In this document: one piece after another, positions 18,651-28,212 of the stretch
Numbering within the stretch: position 1 is the stretch's first letter
How the letters are laid out: the number at the start of each line of letters is the position of its first letter
NCBI RefSeq assembly: GCF_012396125.1
Contig: NZ_JAAXOX010000001.1
Span: 372,001 to 436,000, forward strand
From: Cellulomonas denverensis
Lineage (GTDB): Bacteria > Actinomycetota > Actinomycetes > Actinomycetales > Cellulomonadaceae
Direction of reading: 5' to 3'
DNA length: 64,000 nucleotides
Translations under genes and position numbers: made by a program
The notes under the pieces: generated by a model
Told to the model about the DNA's origin: nothing
The model's database searches: none
Seen by the model: only the letters and a program-made list of their open reading frames with translations

Positions 18651-19484
18651 TCAGTCGCCGGTGGCCACCGGGCGCTCCGGGTCACTGGACCACTGGGACC
18701 AGCTGCCCGGGTAGAGCACCGGGGTGTAGCCGGCCATGGTCAGCGCGGCGGCCTGGTGTGCGGCGCTCACCCCGGAGCCGCAGTAGACCGCGACCTGGCC
18801 ACCGGCCGGCGCCCCGAGTGCCGCGAACCGGGCGGTGAGGGCGTCCGGCGGCAGGAAGGTGCCGTCCGCGCCGAGGTTCTGGCCGGTCGGCGCGTTGACC
18901 GCACCGGGGATGTGCCCGGCCCGGGGGTCCCAGGGCTCGACCTCACCGCGGAACCGCTCGGGCGCCCGGGCATCCAGCAGCAGACCCTGTTCGGCCCACT
19001 CGGCGGCGCCGTCGGCGTCCAGGGCGGGCAGGTGGCCGCTGCTCAGCACCACGTCGCCGAGCGGCGGGTGCACCTCGGCCTGGTCCAGCTCGCCACCGGC
19101 GGCGACCCAGCCGGCCAGGCCGCCGTCCAGGATCCGCACCCGGTCGAACCCGGCCCAGCGCAAGGTCCACCAGGCCCGGGCGGCCGACATCGAGTCGTAG
19201 TCGTCGTAGACCACGACCTGGTCGTCCTGGCGCAGGCCCCAGCGGCGGGCGGCCCGTTGCAGCACCTCGGGGTCGGGCAGCGGGTGGCGACCCTCGGCCG
19301 GGGTGGCGTGCGAGGCGAGCTCGGTCTCCAGGTCGACGTACACCGCGCCCGGCAGGTGGCCGGCGCGGTAGCCGTCGATCCCGGGCGGGCCGCCGAGCTG
19401 CCAGCGCACGTCGAGCAGGCGGGGCGGACGGGGGCTCGCGAGCTCCTCGGCGAGGGCGGCGGCGGAGACGATGACCTCGGGCAT
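18651..19484 (-). CDS. Sulfurtransferase (thiosulfate/3-mercaptopyruvate type)
   Basis: The protein has 277 residues with two tandem rhodanese domains, about 1-130 (inactive copy) and 150-277. The C-terminal domain holds the active-site loop VYCGSGVSA; CGSGV(T/S)A is typical of 3-mercaptopyruvate sulfurtransferases (SseA), which move sulfane sulfur to cyanide or thiols in the cytosol. The second domain's GHIPGAVNAPTGQN matches the family's HIPGA motif. The ATG at 19484 is preceded by TACTCT with exactly 6 nt between, so the transcript is probably leaderless. An in-frame extension would run into the divergent jetA promoter and was rejected. Confidence 0.9.
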   Translation of the reverse strand: MPEVIVSAAALAEELASPRPPRLLDVRWQLGGPPGIDGYRAGHLPGAVYVDLETELASHATPAEGRHPLPDPEVLQRAARRWGLRQDDQVVVYDDYDSMSAARAWWTLRWAGFDRVRILDGGLAGWVAAGGELDQAEVHPPLGDVVLSSGHLPALDADGAAEWAEQGLLLDARAPERFRGEVEPWDPRAGHIPGAVNAPTGQNLGADGTFLPPDALTARFAALGAPAGGQVAVYCGSGVSAAHQAAALTMAGYTPVLYPGSWSQWSSDPERPVATGD

Positions 19485-19490
19485 GGCGGC

Positions 19491-19496
19491 AGAGTA
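19491..19496 (-). promoter_or_regulatory. -10 hexamer of the sulfurtransferase gene (leaderless type)
   Basis: TACTCT on the reverse strand ends 6 nt before the ATG at 19484, so transcription should start at or next to the start codon. No Shine-Dalgarno is present. It shares the 58-bp divergent gap with the jetA -10. Confidence 0.5.
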
Positions 19497-19528
19497 GACC
19501 CGTGGCACGGGCACCGCCCGGAGATCAT

Positions 19529-19534
19529 TAGGCT
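19529..19534 (+). promoter_or_regulatory. -10 hexamer of jetABC (leaderless type)
   Basis: TAGGCT ends 8 nt before the jetA ATG at 19543. No Shine-Dalgarno with normal spacing is visible, so jetA is probably read from a leaderless or near-leaderless transcript. No clear -35 is seen. Confidence 0.45.
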
Positions 19535-19542
19535 GGCCCGCG

Positions 19543-21018
19543 ATGATCACTCGTGCCGAAGGTGCCTACCTGGGCGCCGTCCGGGCGTTCCAGAATCCGA
19601 TGCTCGATCTGCTGCACAAGCGGCATGCCCCGCTGATCGTCTCGCTGCTGTCGCTGGTCTTCACCGCGGAGCGCGCGACGGTGCCGGTGGATGACGCGCA
19701 CACCGAGATCGCGGACGCCCTGGACCAGCTGCGTGCCGCCGGGCACGGCGACGACCTGCCGACCGGTGGTGCCCGCGACCTGTGCCGGCAGTGGGCGGAC
19801 GCCGGCTGGCTGGTCCGCCAGGTGCTGGACGACGACGTCGAGGTGTACCAGGTGTCCGCGCACGCCGTCGGGGCGCTCGAGGTCGCCGGGCGGGCCGGTG
19901 GCACCCGGGCCCGGGTGTCGCAGTCCCGGGTGCGCAGCCTGCTGGACGCCCTGGACCGGCTGGCCCAGCACGCCGACCCGGACGTGCTGGTCGCGATGGC
20001 CCGGCTGGACGCGGAGATCGCGGAGAAGCAGGCCGAACTGGACCGGATCCAGCGCACCGGCACGGTGGAGCAGGTCGGCGAGGAGACCCTGCTGGAGGAG
20101 GCCGAGAACGTCCTGCACCTGGTGCGGGAGCTGCCCGGCGACTTCGCCCGGGTGGCCGAGTCGATCAAGGCGATGCAGCGCGACGTGGTCACCGCCCTGC
20201 GCCAGGACGAGCGGCCCACCGGTGAGGTGCTGCGCGAGTACCTGGAGCGCGGCGAGCACGTGATGGAATCGACCGTGGAGGGCCGGGCGTTCGCCGGGGC
20301 GCTGCGGTTGATCGGCGACCCGCAGCGGCTGGACGAACTGTCCGCACAGCTGGACGTGGTGCTGCGCCACCCGTTCACCCGCCGGCTGCCGGTCCAGCAG
20401 CGCACCGAGCTGAGCGAGATCGGCCGCCGGATCGAACAGGGTCTGGAGCAGGTGTTCGCCGCCCAGCGTGAGGCGTCGTCGGTGATCACCTCCCAGGTCC
20501 GCAACCACGACCCGCTGCGCGACCGCCAGGTCGACGACCTGCTGCGGGACGTGATGGCCGGGATGCAGGCCTGGATGCCGGACTCCCGGCGCGGGCAGGC
20601 GGTCGAGCCGCTGCGCCGGTTGCCGGTGGCCGAGGTGGACCACCTGCGCCAGACCCCGGGTGACCTGCGACCGCCGCAGCCGCCGGAGGCCCTGTCCGTG
20701 TGGGAGGACGACGCCGAGGAGGTCTCGCACGCCGAGGCCCGCGCCTGGGGCGGTCCGCACTACGCCGAGCTCGGTGCCTACCTGACCGGCTGGCTGGCCG
20801 AGCACCCCGGCGGCGACCTGGCCGAGGCCTTCGCCGCCGCCCCCACCGCCCTGCGGCGACCGGTGGACCTGCTGGGTCTGCTGGAGATCGCCGCCCAGTT
20901 CGACACCACCGACACCGACACGATCGCCTACGTCGAGGCGATCCGGCCCGACGGCACCCCCCGCCGCTTCGCCTTCGAGGGCGTCAGCGTGCGGATGGAG
21001 GACACCCCGCATGACTGA
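19543..21018 (+). CDS. jetA: JetA / MksF-type kleisin subunit (DUF3375) of an SMC complex
   Basis: The 491-residue protein is recognisably DUF3375: [19 protein letters not shown] near the N-terminus, winged-helix-like segments, a central helical stretch (about 130-240) and a C-terminal domain ending in [15 protein letters not shown]3375 proteins are the MukF-like kleisin of Wadjet (JetA) and MksBEF complexes; they bridge the two SMC heads. The stop overlaps jetB by 8 bp, so subunits are probably made in step. In Wadjet the complex recognises and extrudes circular plasmid DNA, and the nuclease JetD cuts it. Here jetD is missing, so the name mksF is equally possible. Confidence 0.88.
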   Translation: MITRAEGAYLGAVRAFQNPMLDLLHKRHAPLIVSLLSLVFTAERATVPVDDAHTEIADALDQLRAAGHGDDLPTGGARDLCRQWADAGWLVRQVLDDDVEVYQVSAHAVGALEVAGRAGGTRARVSQSRVRSLLDALDRLAQHADPDVLVAMARLDAEIAEKQAELDRIQRTGTVEQVGEETLLEEAENVLHLVRELPGDFARVAESIKAMQRDVVTALRQDERPTGEVLREYLERGEHVMESTVEGRAFAGALRLIGDPQRLDELSAQLDVVLRHPFTRRLPVQQRTELSEIGRRIEQGLEQVFAAQREASSVITSQVRNHDPLRDRQVDDLLRDVMAGMQAWMPDSRRGQAVEPLRRLPVAEVDHLRQTPGDLRPPQPPEALSVWEDDAEEVSHAEARAWGGPHYAELGAYLTGWLAEHPGGDLAEAFAAAPTALRRPVDLLGLLEIAAQFDTTDTDTIAYVEAIRPDGTPRRFAFEGVSVRMEDTPHD

Positions 21019-21766
21019 GACCACCGACGCCTTCATCGACACCGTCTCGATGGAGGAGGACCCCGGCGAGCTGTTCGCCGGCGACTCCGGCACCCTGGAC
21101 GCCGAGGTGCGCCGGGTGCTGGTCCGGCTGTTGCAGCGCCGGTTCCTGCTGGCCGAGAAGAACGCCGCGCAGTGGAAGACCCTGCTGGCGAACCAGCAGG
21201 TGATCGAGTCCCGGCTGCACGACCTGTTCGTACACCTGGTGGTCGACCACGACCGCGGCATCGCCTACAAGCGCCAGGTCCGCTCCGCCGAGCTGGACGT
21301 GCCGGTGCTGCTGCGCGACGAGGCCTACACCCGCGCCGAGACCCTGGTGCTGGTGCACCTGCGGACCGTCTTCCAGCGCGAGCGCGGTGCCGGGGAGACC
21401 TCGGTCCGGGTCGATGTCGAGGAGATCGAGCAGACCGCGCTGACCTACTTCGACCCCACCGGCACCAACCTGGCGACCCGGCAGCGGGAGATCCGCGCCG
21501 CGATCGCCCGGCTGGCCAAGGACGGGCTGATCGAGGAGGTGTCCGAGGGCCGTTACCGGATCACCCCGCTGGTCGAGGTGGTGCTGAGCAACGAGCGCCT
21601 GGTCGAGCTGCGCGAGTGGCTGCGCACCCCGGGCGCCGAGGTCGTCGTGGACGAGGACCCGGTTCCCGAGCCCGAGCCGGAGCCCGACCCCGAGCCGGCG
21701 GACGACACCCCCACACCCCCGCAGGACACCGACCTGTTCACCCCCGATGAGGAGACCGCCCGATGA
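21011..21766 (+). CDS. jetB: JetB / MksE-type KITE subunit (DUF4194)
   Basis: The 251-residue protein has a DUF4194 core (about 25-210) of winged-helix type, including [16 protein letters not shown] and the C-terminal [27 protein letters not shown]. It ends in an acidic Pro-rich tail of about 40 residues with repeated PEPEP units, probably disordered. KITE subunits bind the kleisin and form the DNA-contacting platform under the SMC heads. It overlaps jetA by 8 bp and jetC by 4 bp (ATGA). The acidic tail is longer than I would expect for the core family and may be lineage-specific. Confidence 0.87.
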   Translation: MTETTDAFIDTVSMEEDPGELFAGDSGTLDAEVRRVLVRLLQRRFLLAEKNAAQWKTLLANQQVIESRLHDLFVHLVVDHDRGIAYKRQVRSAELDVPVLLRDEAYTRAETLVLVHLRTVFQRERGAGETSVRVDVEEIEQTALTYFDPTGTNLATRQREIRAAIARLAKDGLIEEVSEGRYRITPLVEVVLSNERLVELREWLRTPGAEVVVDEDPVPEPEPEPDPEPADDTPTPPQDTDLFTPDEETAR

Positions 21767-24700
21767 CGATGGTGGACACGCTCTTCGGCCTGATCCCGGC
21801 GGCCTCCACCGGCCAGCAGTGGGTGGCCCGGGACCTGCAACTGGTGAACTGGGGCGGCTACGACGGCCACCACCGGGTGCTGCTCGCCCCCACCGCCACC
21901 CTGCTGTCGGGCGGCTCCGGCTCCGGCAAGTCCACCCTGATGGACGCCTACATCGCGCTGCTGATGCCGCACACCACCCCGTTCAACGGCGCCTCCAACG
22001 GGGGCGTGGTCGGTCGCCCGCGCGGCAAGGACCAGCGCAACATCCTGTCCTACGCCCGGGGCAAGCTGGATGAGTCCCGCACCGACGAGGGCACCCGGCA
22101 GCGGGTGCTGCGCGGTGACGGCAAGGACACCTGGTCCGCGATCGCGATGACCTGGGCCGACCAGACCGGCCGGGTGTTCACCGCGGTGCGCGCCTGGTAC
22201 GTCCCGTCGGCGGCCCGGACCCTGGAGGAGGTCACCGCGGTGCGCGCCACCGTGGACGACGCCTTCGACCTGGCCGCGCTGGAGTCCGCCGCCGCCGAGC
22301 GCCTGGCCCGGCCCGCGGTCACCGCCACCGGCGTGACCGCCTACGACACCGACCGGGAGTTCACCGCACGGCTGTGGTCCACCCTCGGGATCGGCGCCAC
22401 CGGCGACGGCAGCCGGGCGGTCGGCCTGCTCGGCCGGATCCAGGCCGGCCAGCAGATCACCACCGTGGACGCGCTGTACAAGGCGATGGTGCTGGAGGAG
22501 CCGAGCACCTTCGCCACCGCGGATGCCGTGGTGGAGCAGTTCGACAAGCTGACCGGCACCCGCGAGCAGATGATCACCGCCCGGCAGCAGGTCAAGGCGC
22601 TGGAACCGATCCGGGAGCTGCGCGACCGGGTGGAGCGGGCCGCCGGCCGGCTGCGGGTGATCGAGCAGCTCGGCGACGTGGACGCCCCGAACTCCCCCGC
22701 CGCACTCTGGCGGCACGAGCAGCGCCTCGGCTTGCTCCGGGACGTCGAGCACGACCTGCAGCAGCAGCACCGCGGCGCCCAGCGCCAGGTCACCGAGACC
22801 ACCGCCCGGGTGGAGGCCGCCCGCGCCGAGCTGGATGGGGTCAAGGAGACGCTGTGGAGCTCCGGCGGCGACCGGCTGGCCACCGCCCAGCGCGAGCACC
22901 GCACCGCCGAGGAGCGCCTGGCCCGGGTGGACGCGGCCCGGACCCGGGTGGCCGGGATCGTCCGGGACGCGCTGGACCGCGAGCTCAAGGGCCAGGCCGA
23001 CTACCAGCGCCTGGTCGACCAGGCCCGGGCGGCACTCGCCGACGGTGACGCCAAGGCCACCGCCCGCCGGGCCCTCGGTGACGCGATGACCGAGAAGAAG
23101 GACGCCGCGATCGAGCTGGCCCGGCTGCGGTCGGACCGGGTCGCCGCCACCGCGCACAAGGGCGCGATCCCCAGCGAGCTGCTGCACGCCCGGGCCGCGC
23201 TGGCCGAGGCGGCCGGGATGTCGCCGGAGCAGCTGCCGTTCGTCGCGGAGCTGATCGAGGTCCGGGCCGAGCACGAACCGTGGCGGGAGGCGTTCAACCT
23301 GGCACTCGGCGGCTTCGCCACCCAGCTGCTGCTGGACATGGCGGACCTGCGCCGGTTCCGCGATGCGATCGACGGAGTGCAGCTCGGTCGCCGGTTGCGG
23401 TTCGAGGGCGTGCCCACCGACATCCACACCGACGTCGCCCTGGACCCGCGGACCCTGCCCGGTCGGCTCGACTTCCGGGCCGGGCCGTTCACCGGGTGGC
23501 TGCGCACCGAGCTCGCCAACCGGTTCGCCTACGTCTGCGTCGACACCCCGGGCGAGCTGGCCCAGCACCGCAAGGCGCTCACCCGGACCGGCCAGACCTC
23601 CGACGGCACCCGTGGCGCGCACGGCGGCGGTGGCCGGGCCAACCTGCTCGGCTTCAGCAACACCCGGCGACTGGCCCAGCTGGACCGGGAGATCGAGGCC
23701 GCCCAGCGCCGGCTGCTGCAGGCCGAACAGCAGGTCGACGCCGCCGACGGGGCCCTGGACCAGCAGGATGCCGAGCTGGACGCCTACCGGGTGATCGAGC
23801 AGACCAGCTGGGAGGAGATCGACACCGCCACCGCCGAGGCCGACCGCGACCGCTGGCAGCAGGTGATCGACCAGGTCACCTCCGGCAACCCCGAGGTCAC
23901 CCGGCTGCAGCAGCGCGCCACCGAGCTGGAGCAGTCCATCCGGGCGCTCAGCGACCAGCTCGGCCGGGCCAAGGGCGAGGCCGAACGACTCTCCGACACC
24001 TGGTCCGCGATCACCGACGACGTCGACGTCGCCCAGCAGGCCCTGGACGACGCGCAGGACGCCGAGGTCACGGTCGCCGAGGACCAGCGCGCCTACCTGG
24101 ACGCCCTGCTCGGCACCCCGGACGGCACACCCCCGGCCGGCCCGGCGGCGGCCCTGGACGCCTTCGACACCCGCGCCGCCCGGGCCACCGAGCTGCTGCG
24201 CGCCGACCGGCAGGCCGCCGAACAGGAGATCGGCACCGCCCGGGACACCCTGCGCCGGATCTTCGAGACCTTCGTCGAGCGCTGGCCGGATCCGAACCTG
24301 GGCACCGACCCGGGCGGCGCCTTCGCCGACTTCGACCGGATCCTGGACGAGCTGGAGACCTCTGGCCTGCACGAGCTGGAGGCCGACTGGCGGCGCAGCC
24401 TGCTCCGGCTGTCCGGCAACGACCTGACCGACCTGTACAACGCCCTGTCCCGCTCGGTGCGCGAGATCAAGGAGCGGATCCGGCCGGTCAACGACATCCT
24501 GGCCGCCCTGCCGTTCGCCGACGACGACCACCGGCTGCGGATCGACGCCCGCGACACCCAGTCCACCGTGGTCGCCCGGTTCCGCAAGGAGCTGCGTGAC
24601 CTGCGCGACCTGCTGGCCACCGAGGCCACCGACGAGGAGCGCGAGCGCCGGTACACCCGGATGGCCAAGGTGATCGACCGGATCCGCCGCACCGCACCGG

Positions 24701-25125
24701 ACTTCGCCGACCTGGTCGACGTCCGGCGCCACGTCCGGCTGTCCGCCGAGAAGGTCGACCTGGAGGGCAACCACGTCGCGCTCTACGACCACATCGGCGA
24801 GAAGTCCGGCGGTGAGTCGCAGGAGCTGGTCGCCTTCATCGTCGGCGCCGCGCTGCGTTACCAGCTCGGCGACGCCGGTGCCGACCGACCGCGCTACGCC
24901 CCGGTGTTCCTGGACGAGGCCCTGATCAAGGCCGACGCCCGGTTCACCGGCCGGGCGATCGGCGCCTGGCGCGGTCTGGGCTTCCAGCTGGTGATCGGTG
25001 CGCCGAACGACAAGTTCAGCGCCCTGGAGCCGCACGTCGACCTGGAGTACGTGGTGATCAAGGACGCCGGCGGCCGGTCGCGGACCAAGGCGGTGGTCGG
25101 CGTCGACGGCACCGTCACATCGTGA
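21763..25125 (+). CDS. jetC: JetC / MksB-type SMC ATPase (MukB-like)
   Basis: The protein has 1120 residues. Walker [10 protein letters not shown] is at 50-58. Long coiled coils run at about 290-470 and 630-770. A globular hinge lies near 480-630 ([15 protein letters not shown] to [13 protein letters not shown]). The C-terminal head has the signature KSGGESQEL near 1013 and Walker [12 protein letters not shown] near 1045, then an IGAPNDKF H-loop region. All motifs for ATP-driven head engagement are intact, so the motor is predicted active. It overlaps jetB by 4 bp. Its last 11 bp overlap the convergent VOC gene, leaving no place for the usual fourth gene jetD/mksG. Confidence 0.92.
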   Translation: MTMVDTLFGLIPAASTGQQWVARDLQLVNWGGYDGHHRVLLAPTATLLSGGSGSGKSTLMDAYIALLMPHTTPFNGASNGGVVGRPRGKDQRNILSYARGKLDESRTDEGTRQRVLRGDGKDTWSAIAMTWADQTGRVFTAVRAWYVPSAARTLEEVTAVRATVDDAFDLAALESAAAERLARPAVTATGVTAYDTDREFTARLWSTLGIGATGDGSRAVGLLGRIQAGQQITTVDALYKAMVLEEPSTFATADAVVEQFDKLTGTREQMITARQQVKALEPIRELRDRVERAAGRLRVIEQLGDVDAPNSPAALWRHEQRLGLLRDVEHDLQQQHRGAQRQVTETTARVEAARAELDGVKETLWSSGGDRLATAQREHRTAEERLARVDAARTRVAGIVRDALDRELKGQADYQRLVDQARAALADGDAKATARRALGDAMTEKKDAAIELARLRSDRVAATAHKGAIPSELLHARAALAEAAGMSPEQLPFVAELIEVRAEHEPWREAFNLALGGFATQLLLDMADLRRFRDAIDGVQLGRRLRFEGVPTDIHTDVALDPRTLPGRLDFRAGPFTGWLRTELANRFAYVCVDTPGELAQHRKALTRTGQTSDGTRGAHGGGGRANLLGFSNTRRLAQLDREIEAAQRRLLQAEQQVDAADGALDQQDAELDAYRVIEQTSWEEIDTATAEADRDRWQQVIDQVTSGNPEVTRLQQRATELEQSIRALSDQLGRAKGEAERLSDTWSAITDDVDVAQQALDDAQDAEVTVAEDQRAYLDALLGTPDGTPPAGPAAALDAFDTRAARATELLRADRQAAEQEIGTARDTLRRIFETFVERWPDPNLGTDPGGAFADFDRILDELETSGLHELEADWRRSLLRLSGNDLTDLYNALSRSVREIKERIRPVNDILAALPFADDDHRLRIDARDTQSTVVARFRKELRDLRDLLATEATDEERERRYTRMAKVIDRIRRTAPDFADLVDVRRHVRLSAEKVDLEGNHVALYDHIGEKSGGESQELVAFIVGAALRYQLGDAGADRPRYAPVFLDEALIKADARFTGRAIGAWRGLGFQLVIGAPNDKFSALEPHVDLEYVVIKDAGGRSRTKAVVGVDGTVTS

Positions 25126-25504
25126 CCGAACCGTCCTCGGCCAGCGTCCACTCCGGGTTGTGGGCGACCTCCCACACGTAGCCCTCCGGGTCGGTGAACG
25201 CCCCCGAGGTCCCGCCCCACGACGCGATCTCGGCGGGCCGGATCACGGTGCCACCCGCCGCTTCGGCCGCCGCCAGCATCGGCGCGACCTCCTCCGGGGT
25301 GCGCACGTTGTACGCCAGCTCCAGACCGGGGGCGCCGCGACCCTGCACGCCGGTCCACAGGCCGAAGACCATGCCGCCGGCCTGGAAGAACGCGATGTCC
25401 GGCCCGGCGGTGTGTGGTTCGGGCCAGCCGAGCTCCCGGTAGAACGCGACCTCGCGCTCCAGGTCGTCGACGCCGAGGGTGACAAGGGTGATCCGAGGTT
25501 CCAT
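25115..25504 (-). CDS. VOC (glyoxalase/bleomycin-resistance fold) family protein
   Basis: The 129-residue protein has the paired beta-alpha-beta-beta-beta modules of the vicinal oxygen chelate fold: ITLVTLGVDDLEREVAFYRELGW at the start and GAFTDPEGYVWEVAHNPEW near the end, with the C-terminal metal-ligand Glu in WEV. The substrate cannot be told. The 3' end overlaps jetC by 11 bp on the other strand. The ATG is preceded 6 nt upstream by TAGGAC, close to but not matching the TANNNT leaderless pattern of neighbours. Confidence 0.82.
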   Translation of the reverse strand: MEPRITLVTLGVDDLEREVAFYRELGWPEPHTAGPDIAFFQAGGMVFGLWTGVQGRGAPGLELAYNVRTPEEVAPMLAAAEAAGGTVIRPAEIASWGGTSGAFTDPEGYVWEVAHNPEWTLAEDGSVTM

Positions 25505-25555
25505 GGCTCAGTCCTACCGCCGCCCACCGACACCCACCCCGGTGGTCTGCTGCGC

Positions 25556-26086
25556 TCAGCTGCGGACAGCCGCCTCGTCCCGCGCGTTCCGGGCCCGGCA
25601 GCGCGGGCACACCCGCATCCCGGCGATCCGGGCCCGCTCCCGCGGCGTCATCTCGTCCGGGTCCAGCACCCGGTCGCCGCACAGGCCACGACCGTCCAGC
25701 CCGGCGACGATGTGCGCCCAGTGCGAGGGGAACCGGTAGCTGTACACCCGGCCGGGGATGCTGAGCGGCTGGTCGTCGGTGGTCGGCAGGTCCTCCCGCC
25801 GGGCGATCTCGGTGTCGACCCCGATGTAGCCGGCCTTGCCCGGGGCACCCTGACCACTGCCGATCCGGGTCCGGTCGCAGGCGTGCAGCACCACGTACGG
25901 CTGGCGGGGTGGCGCGGCGATCAGACCGCCGTGGATCACCCCACGGCTGCCGTGGAAGTACCACCGCTCGTGCTCGGGCACGTCCGGGTCGGTCAGCTCG
26001 ACCGCGGTGAACCGCCGGGTCCGGCCGTCATGGCAGGCGACGACGACGGTCGCCGCGTCGCAGCGCGGGCACGGCTCGGATCGCAT
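25556..26086 (-). CDS. Hypothetical protein with two CPRC zinc-ribbon-like motifs
   Basis: The protein has 176 residues. A CPRC motif near residues 6-9 and a second CPRC near 161-164 bracket a middle region with further Cys (LHAC, GLCGD) and many aromatic residues. Paired CxxC knuckles suggest one bound zinc, or two half ribbons. The middle contains HGGLIAAPPRQPYVVLHACDRTR. I do not recognise the family. The ATG has AAGG 5 nt upstream. It stands alone, 51 bp from the VOC gene on the same strand. Confidence 0.65.
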   Translation of the reverse strand: MRSEPCPRCDAATVVVACHDGRTRRFTAVELTDPDVPEHERWYFHGSRGVIHGGLIAAPPRQPYVVLHACDRTRIGSGQGAPGKAGYIGVDTEIARREDLPTTDDQPLSIPGRVYSYRFPSHWAHIVAGLDGRGLCGDRVLDPDEMTPRERARIAGMRVCPRCRARNARDEAAVRS

Positions 26087-26199
26087 GGTGGCCTTCTGCT
26101 CGTGTCGGCTGGGTCACGCCGTGCGTCACGTGGCACAGCGGAGACCTCTACTCTGCCAGGCCGGTCCGACGCCGGGGCCCGTCCTCGACGGTGCGCCAC

Positions 26200-26205
26200 T
26201 ACACT
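26200..26205 (+). promoter_or_regulatory. -10 hexamer of the 81-residue gene (leaderless type)
   Basis: TACACT is followed by 7 nt and then the GTG at 26213. No Shine-Dalgarno is present. The spacing predicts a transcript starting at the GTG. Confidence 0.5.
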
Positions 26206-26212
26206 CGCCGCC

Positions 26213-26458
26213 GTGTTCGAGACCAGGACCACGCTCGTGATCGCCGGCGTCGAGGTGACGGTGCAGAAGCGACCTGGCGAGTCGACCTACGACGTCATGG
26301 TGCCCACCGAGGTGTGGGTGTCGGGCGGCTACACGATCACGCTCTTCCCCGATCACCGGCTCAGCGACGACGACGTGGCCAGGCAGGTGACCGCGGACAT
26401 CGAGGCGACCCTGAGTGAGCTGCCCAGCGACGACGACGAAGGCCCGGGATCGCGATGA
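26213..26458 (+). CDS. Small hypothetical protein (81 aa)
   Basis: This short protein starts at GTG and reads as a compact beta-rich domain (TTLVIAGVEVTVQKR, YDVMVPTEVWVSGGYTITLF) followed by a helix and an acidic tail (SDDDEGPGSR). I do not recognise the family. A leaderless-type promoter in the exact position, and a strong perfect hairpin that begins inside its last codons (26438-26470), support a real gene. The longer in-frame extension upstream crosses the antisense zinc-ribbon and VOC genes and was rejected. Confidence 0.6.
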   Translation: MFETRTTLVIAGVEVTVQKRPGESTYDVMVPTEVWVSGGYTITLFPDHRLSDDDVARQVTADIEATLSELPSDDDEGPGSR

Positions 26459-26470
26459 TCCCGGGCCTTC
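26438..26470. terminator. Perfect 14-bp hairpin between the 81-aa gene and tRNA-Thr
   Basis: Arms 26438-26451 and 26457-26470 pair perfectly across a 5-nt loop; the stop codon of the 81-aa gene sits at the loop. There is no T-run on either strand. The tRNA gene on the other strand ends 7 bp away, so the hairpin may stop transcription from both sides. Confidence 0.65.
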
Positions 26471-26476
26471 CGCGTG

Positions 26477-26549
26477 AGCCGCCTGTGGGAATCGAACCCA
26501 CGACCTTCTCATTACGAGTGAGACGCTCTGCCGACTGAGCTAAGGCGGC
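26477..26549 (-). tRNA. tRNA-Thr (anticodon CGT)
   Basis: The reverse strand folds as a 73-nt tRNA. The acceptor arm is GCCGCCT/AGGCGGC with discriminator T, the D arm is GCTC/GAGC, and the anticodon arm is TCTCA-CTCGTAA-TGAGA. The T arm is GTGGG-TTCGATT-CCCAC. Loop positions 34-36 are CGT, which reads ACG threonine codons. The 3' CCA is not encoded. Confidence 0.97.
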
Positions 26550-26573
26550 GTCGTCCCGGAGGACGAGCGCGCC

Positions 26574-26579
26574 CACTCT
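26574..26579 (-). promoter_or_regulatory. Probable -10 of tRNA-Thr
   Basis: TAGAGT on the reverse strand lies 24 nt before the mature tRNA 5' end. TTGGAG at 26599-26604 is a possible -35 with a long 19-nt spacer. Nothing else is visible in the 84-bp gap to the hydrolase gene. Confidence 0.4.
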
Positions 26580-26633
26580 ACCCGGCGCGTCGGTGCTGCT
26601 CCAAAGCGCCGGGGCGATTCGGTCGTTCCTCGA

Positions 26634-28169
26634 TCAGCAGCGGGTGCCCTCGGCGGGGACGGTGCCGTCGACCAGGTAGGCATCGACCGCGTCCAGGATG
26701 CAGTCGTTGGAGCGGCCGTAGGCGGTGTGGCCCTCGCCCTCGTAGGTGAGCAGGGTGGCGGAGTCGCCGAGGGTCGCGGTGAGGGACTCGGACCAGGCGT
26801 AGGGGGTGGCCGGGTCGTTGGTGGTGCCGATCACGACGATGGGGGCGGCACCCTCGGCGGTGTAGGAGTCCAGGCCGCCGGCCTCGGGCACCGGCCAGTT
26901 GGCGCACAGCACGCCGCCGTAGCCGAAGAAGCTGCCGACGGTGGGGGCGGCGGCCTCGATCTCGGCGGCGTCGGCGCGCATCTGGGCGATGTCGGTGGTG
27001 CCGCGGTCGTCCGCGCAGCCGATCGCCCAGAACGCGACGGTGGCGTTGGTGGTGTACCGGCCGTCGACCCGGTCGTAGTAGAGGTCGGCGAGCTGGAGCA
27101 GCACCGAGCCGGTGCCGCTCTGGATCGCTTCGGTCAGGCCCATGGTCAGGTAGGACCAGCTGGACTCGTCGTACAGCGGCAGGGCGACGCCGCTGAACGC
27201 CAGGGCGCCGGTGAGGGTGCGGCTGCCGTCCTGGGTGGGCAGCGGGGAGGCGGTGGCCTGGTCGAACAGGGCGCGGATCTGGGCCATGCCGTCGTCCACG
27301 CTGCCGGTGAGCGGGCAGTCGGTGCCGGCCTGGCAGTCGGTGACGTAGGCGCGCAGGGCGCTCTCGAAGCCGACCGCCTGGCCCAGGGACAATTCCTGGG
27401 AGCTCAGGGTCGGGTCGACGGCGCCGTCCAGCACCAGGCGGCCGACCTTCGTGGGGAACAGGGCGGCGTAGGTGGCGCCGAGCTGGGTGCCGTAGGAGTA
27501 GCCGACGTAGGTCAGGGTGTCGTCGCCCAGGACGGCACGGATCACATCCATGTCCTTGGCGGCGCTGACGGTGTCCACGTGTTCCAGCAGCGGGCCGGTG
27601 TTCTCCAGACAGCCCTCGCCGAGCGCACCGTAGGCGGCCTCGGCGTCGGCGATGCCCTGGTCGGTGCCGAAGTCGTAGTCGGCGGCGACCAGGGTGTCCA
27701 TCTCGCTGTCGGAGACGCAGGCAATCGGCGGGGTGGACTGGCCGACGCCGCGCGGGTCGAAGCCGATCAGGTCGTAGCGCTCGACCACCTCGTCGCCGAA
27801 CCGGTCCAGGGCGATGGACTCCAGGGCGTCGATGCCGGAGCCGCCGGGGCCACCGGGGTTGATCAGCAGGGACCCGATCTTGTCGCCGGTGGCGGCCGCG
27901 CGGTTGATCTTGATCCCGATGGTGTCGCCGCCCGGGTCGGACCAGTCGAGCGGGACGGTGATGGTCGCGCACTCCAGGTCGCCGCAGGCGGACCAGTCGA
28001 CCTGCTGGCCGTAGATCTCCTCGGCACCCTCGGGCGCGTCGGAGGCCGCCGTGCTGGTCGGGCGGTGCACCGGTTTCGGGTCGGGGTCGGCGGTGCAGGC
28101 CGTCAGCGCCAGGGCGGCGACGGCGGCGACCGCGAGGGTCCGGAAGGCCTGGGTTCGCACGGAGGTCAC
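26634..28169 (-). CDS. Secreted lipoprotein alpha/beta hydrolase (TAP-like peptidase family)
   Basis: The protein has 511 residues. The N-terminus is a lipoprotein signal with lipobox LALTAC. Next comes an alpha/beta-hydrolase fold: oxyanion region NPGGPGGSG near 95, the nucleophile in VGYSYGTQLG near 220, and a TAP-like C-terminal domain with GTTNDPATPYAWSE (acid) and GEGHTAYGRSNDC (His). These are the marks of the Streptomyces tripeptidyl aminopeptidase/SlpD-E family, which removes short peptides outside the cell. The GTG start follows TACGGT by 6 nt, a leaderless arrangement. The C-terminal Cys pair of the family (NDC, TRC) is present. Confidence 0.88.
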   Translation of the reverse strand: MTSVRTQAFRTLAVAAVAALALTACTADPDPKPVHRPTSTAASDAPEGAEEIYGQQVDWSACGDLECATITVPLDWSDPGGDTIGIKINRAAATGDKIGSLLINPGGPGGSGIDALESIALDRFGDEVVERYDLIGFDPRGVGQSTPPIACVSDSEMDTLVAADYDFGTDQGIADAEAAYGALGEGCLENTGPLLEHVDTVSAAKDMDVIRAVLGDDTLTYVGYSYGTQLGATYAALFPTKVGRLVLDGAVDPTLSSQELSLGQAVGFESALRAYVTDCQAGTDCPLTGSVDDGMAQIRALFDQATASPLPTQDGSRTLTGALAFSGVALPLYDESSWSYLTMGLTEAIQSGTGSVLLQLADLYYDRVDGRYTTNATVAFWAIGCADDRGTTDIAQMRADAAEIEAAAPTVGSFFGYGGVLCANWPVPEAGGLDSYTAEGAAPIVVIGTTNDPATPYAWSESLTATLGDSATLLTYEGEGHTAYGRSNDCILDAVDAYLVDGTVPAEGTRC

Positions 28170-28175
28170 CGGTTC

Positions 28176-28181
28176 ACCGTA
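28176..28181 (-). promoter_or_regulatory. -10 hexamer of the TAP-like hydrolase gene (leaderless type)
   Basis: TACGGT on the reverse strand is followed by 6 nt and the GTG at 28169. It sits in the 43-bp gap after holB, so the hydrolase can be transcribed independently of holB. Confidence 0.5.
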
Positions 28182-28212
28182 TCCGGTCCACCGGCGCCAC
28201 CCACGGCGGCGC

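Noticed and set aside
21553..25035. A 1160-residue open frame antisense to jetB and jetC
   Set aside because: The forward frame has clear SMC motifs from end to end; the antisense product is Gly/Val/Leu-rich filler without motifs.
25126..26458. Search for a displaced jetD gene after jetC
   Set aside because: The proteins here are a VOC protein, a zinc-ribbon-like protein and an 81-residue protein; none shows Toprim or DUF3322/DUF2220 features.
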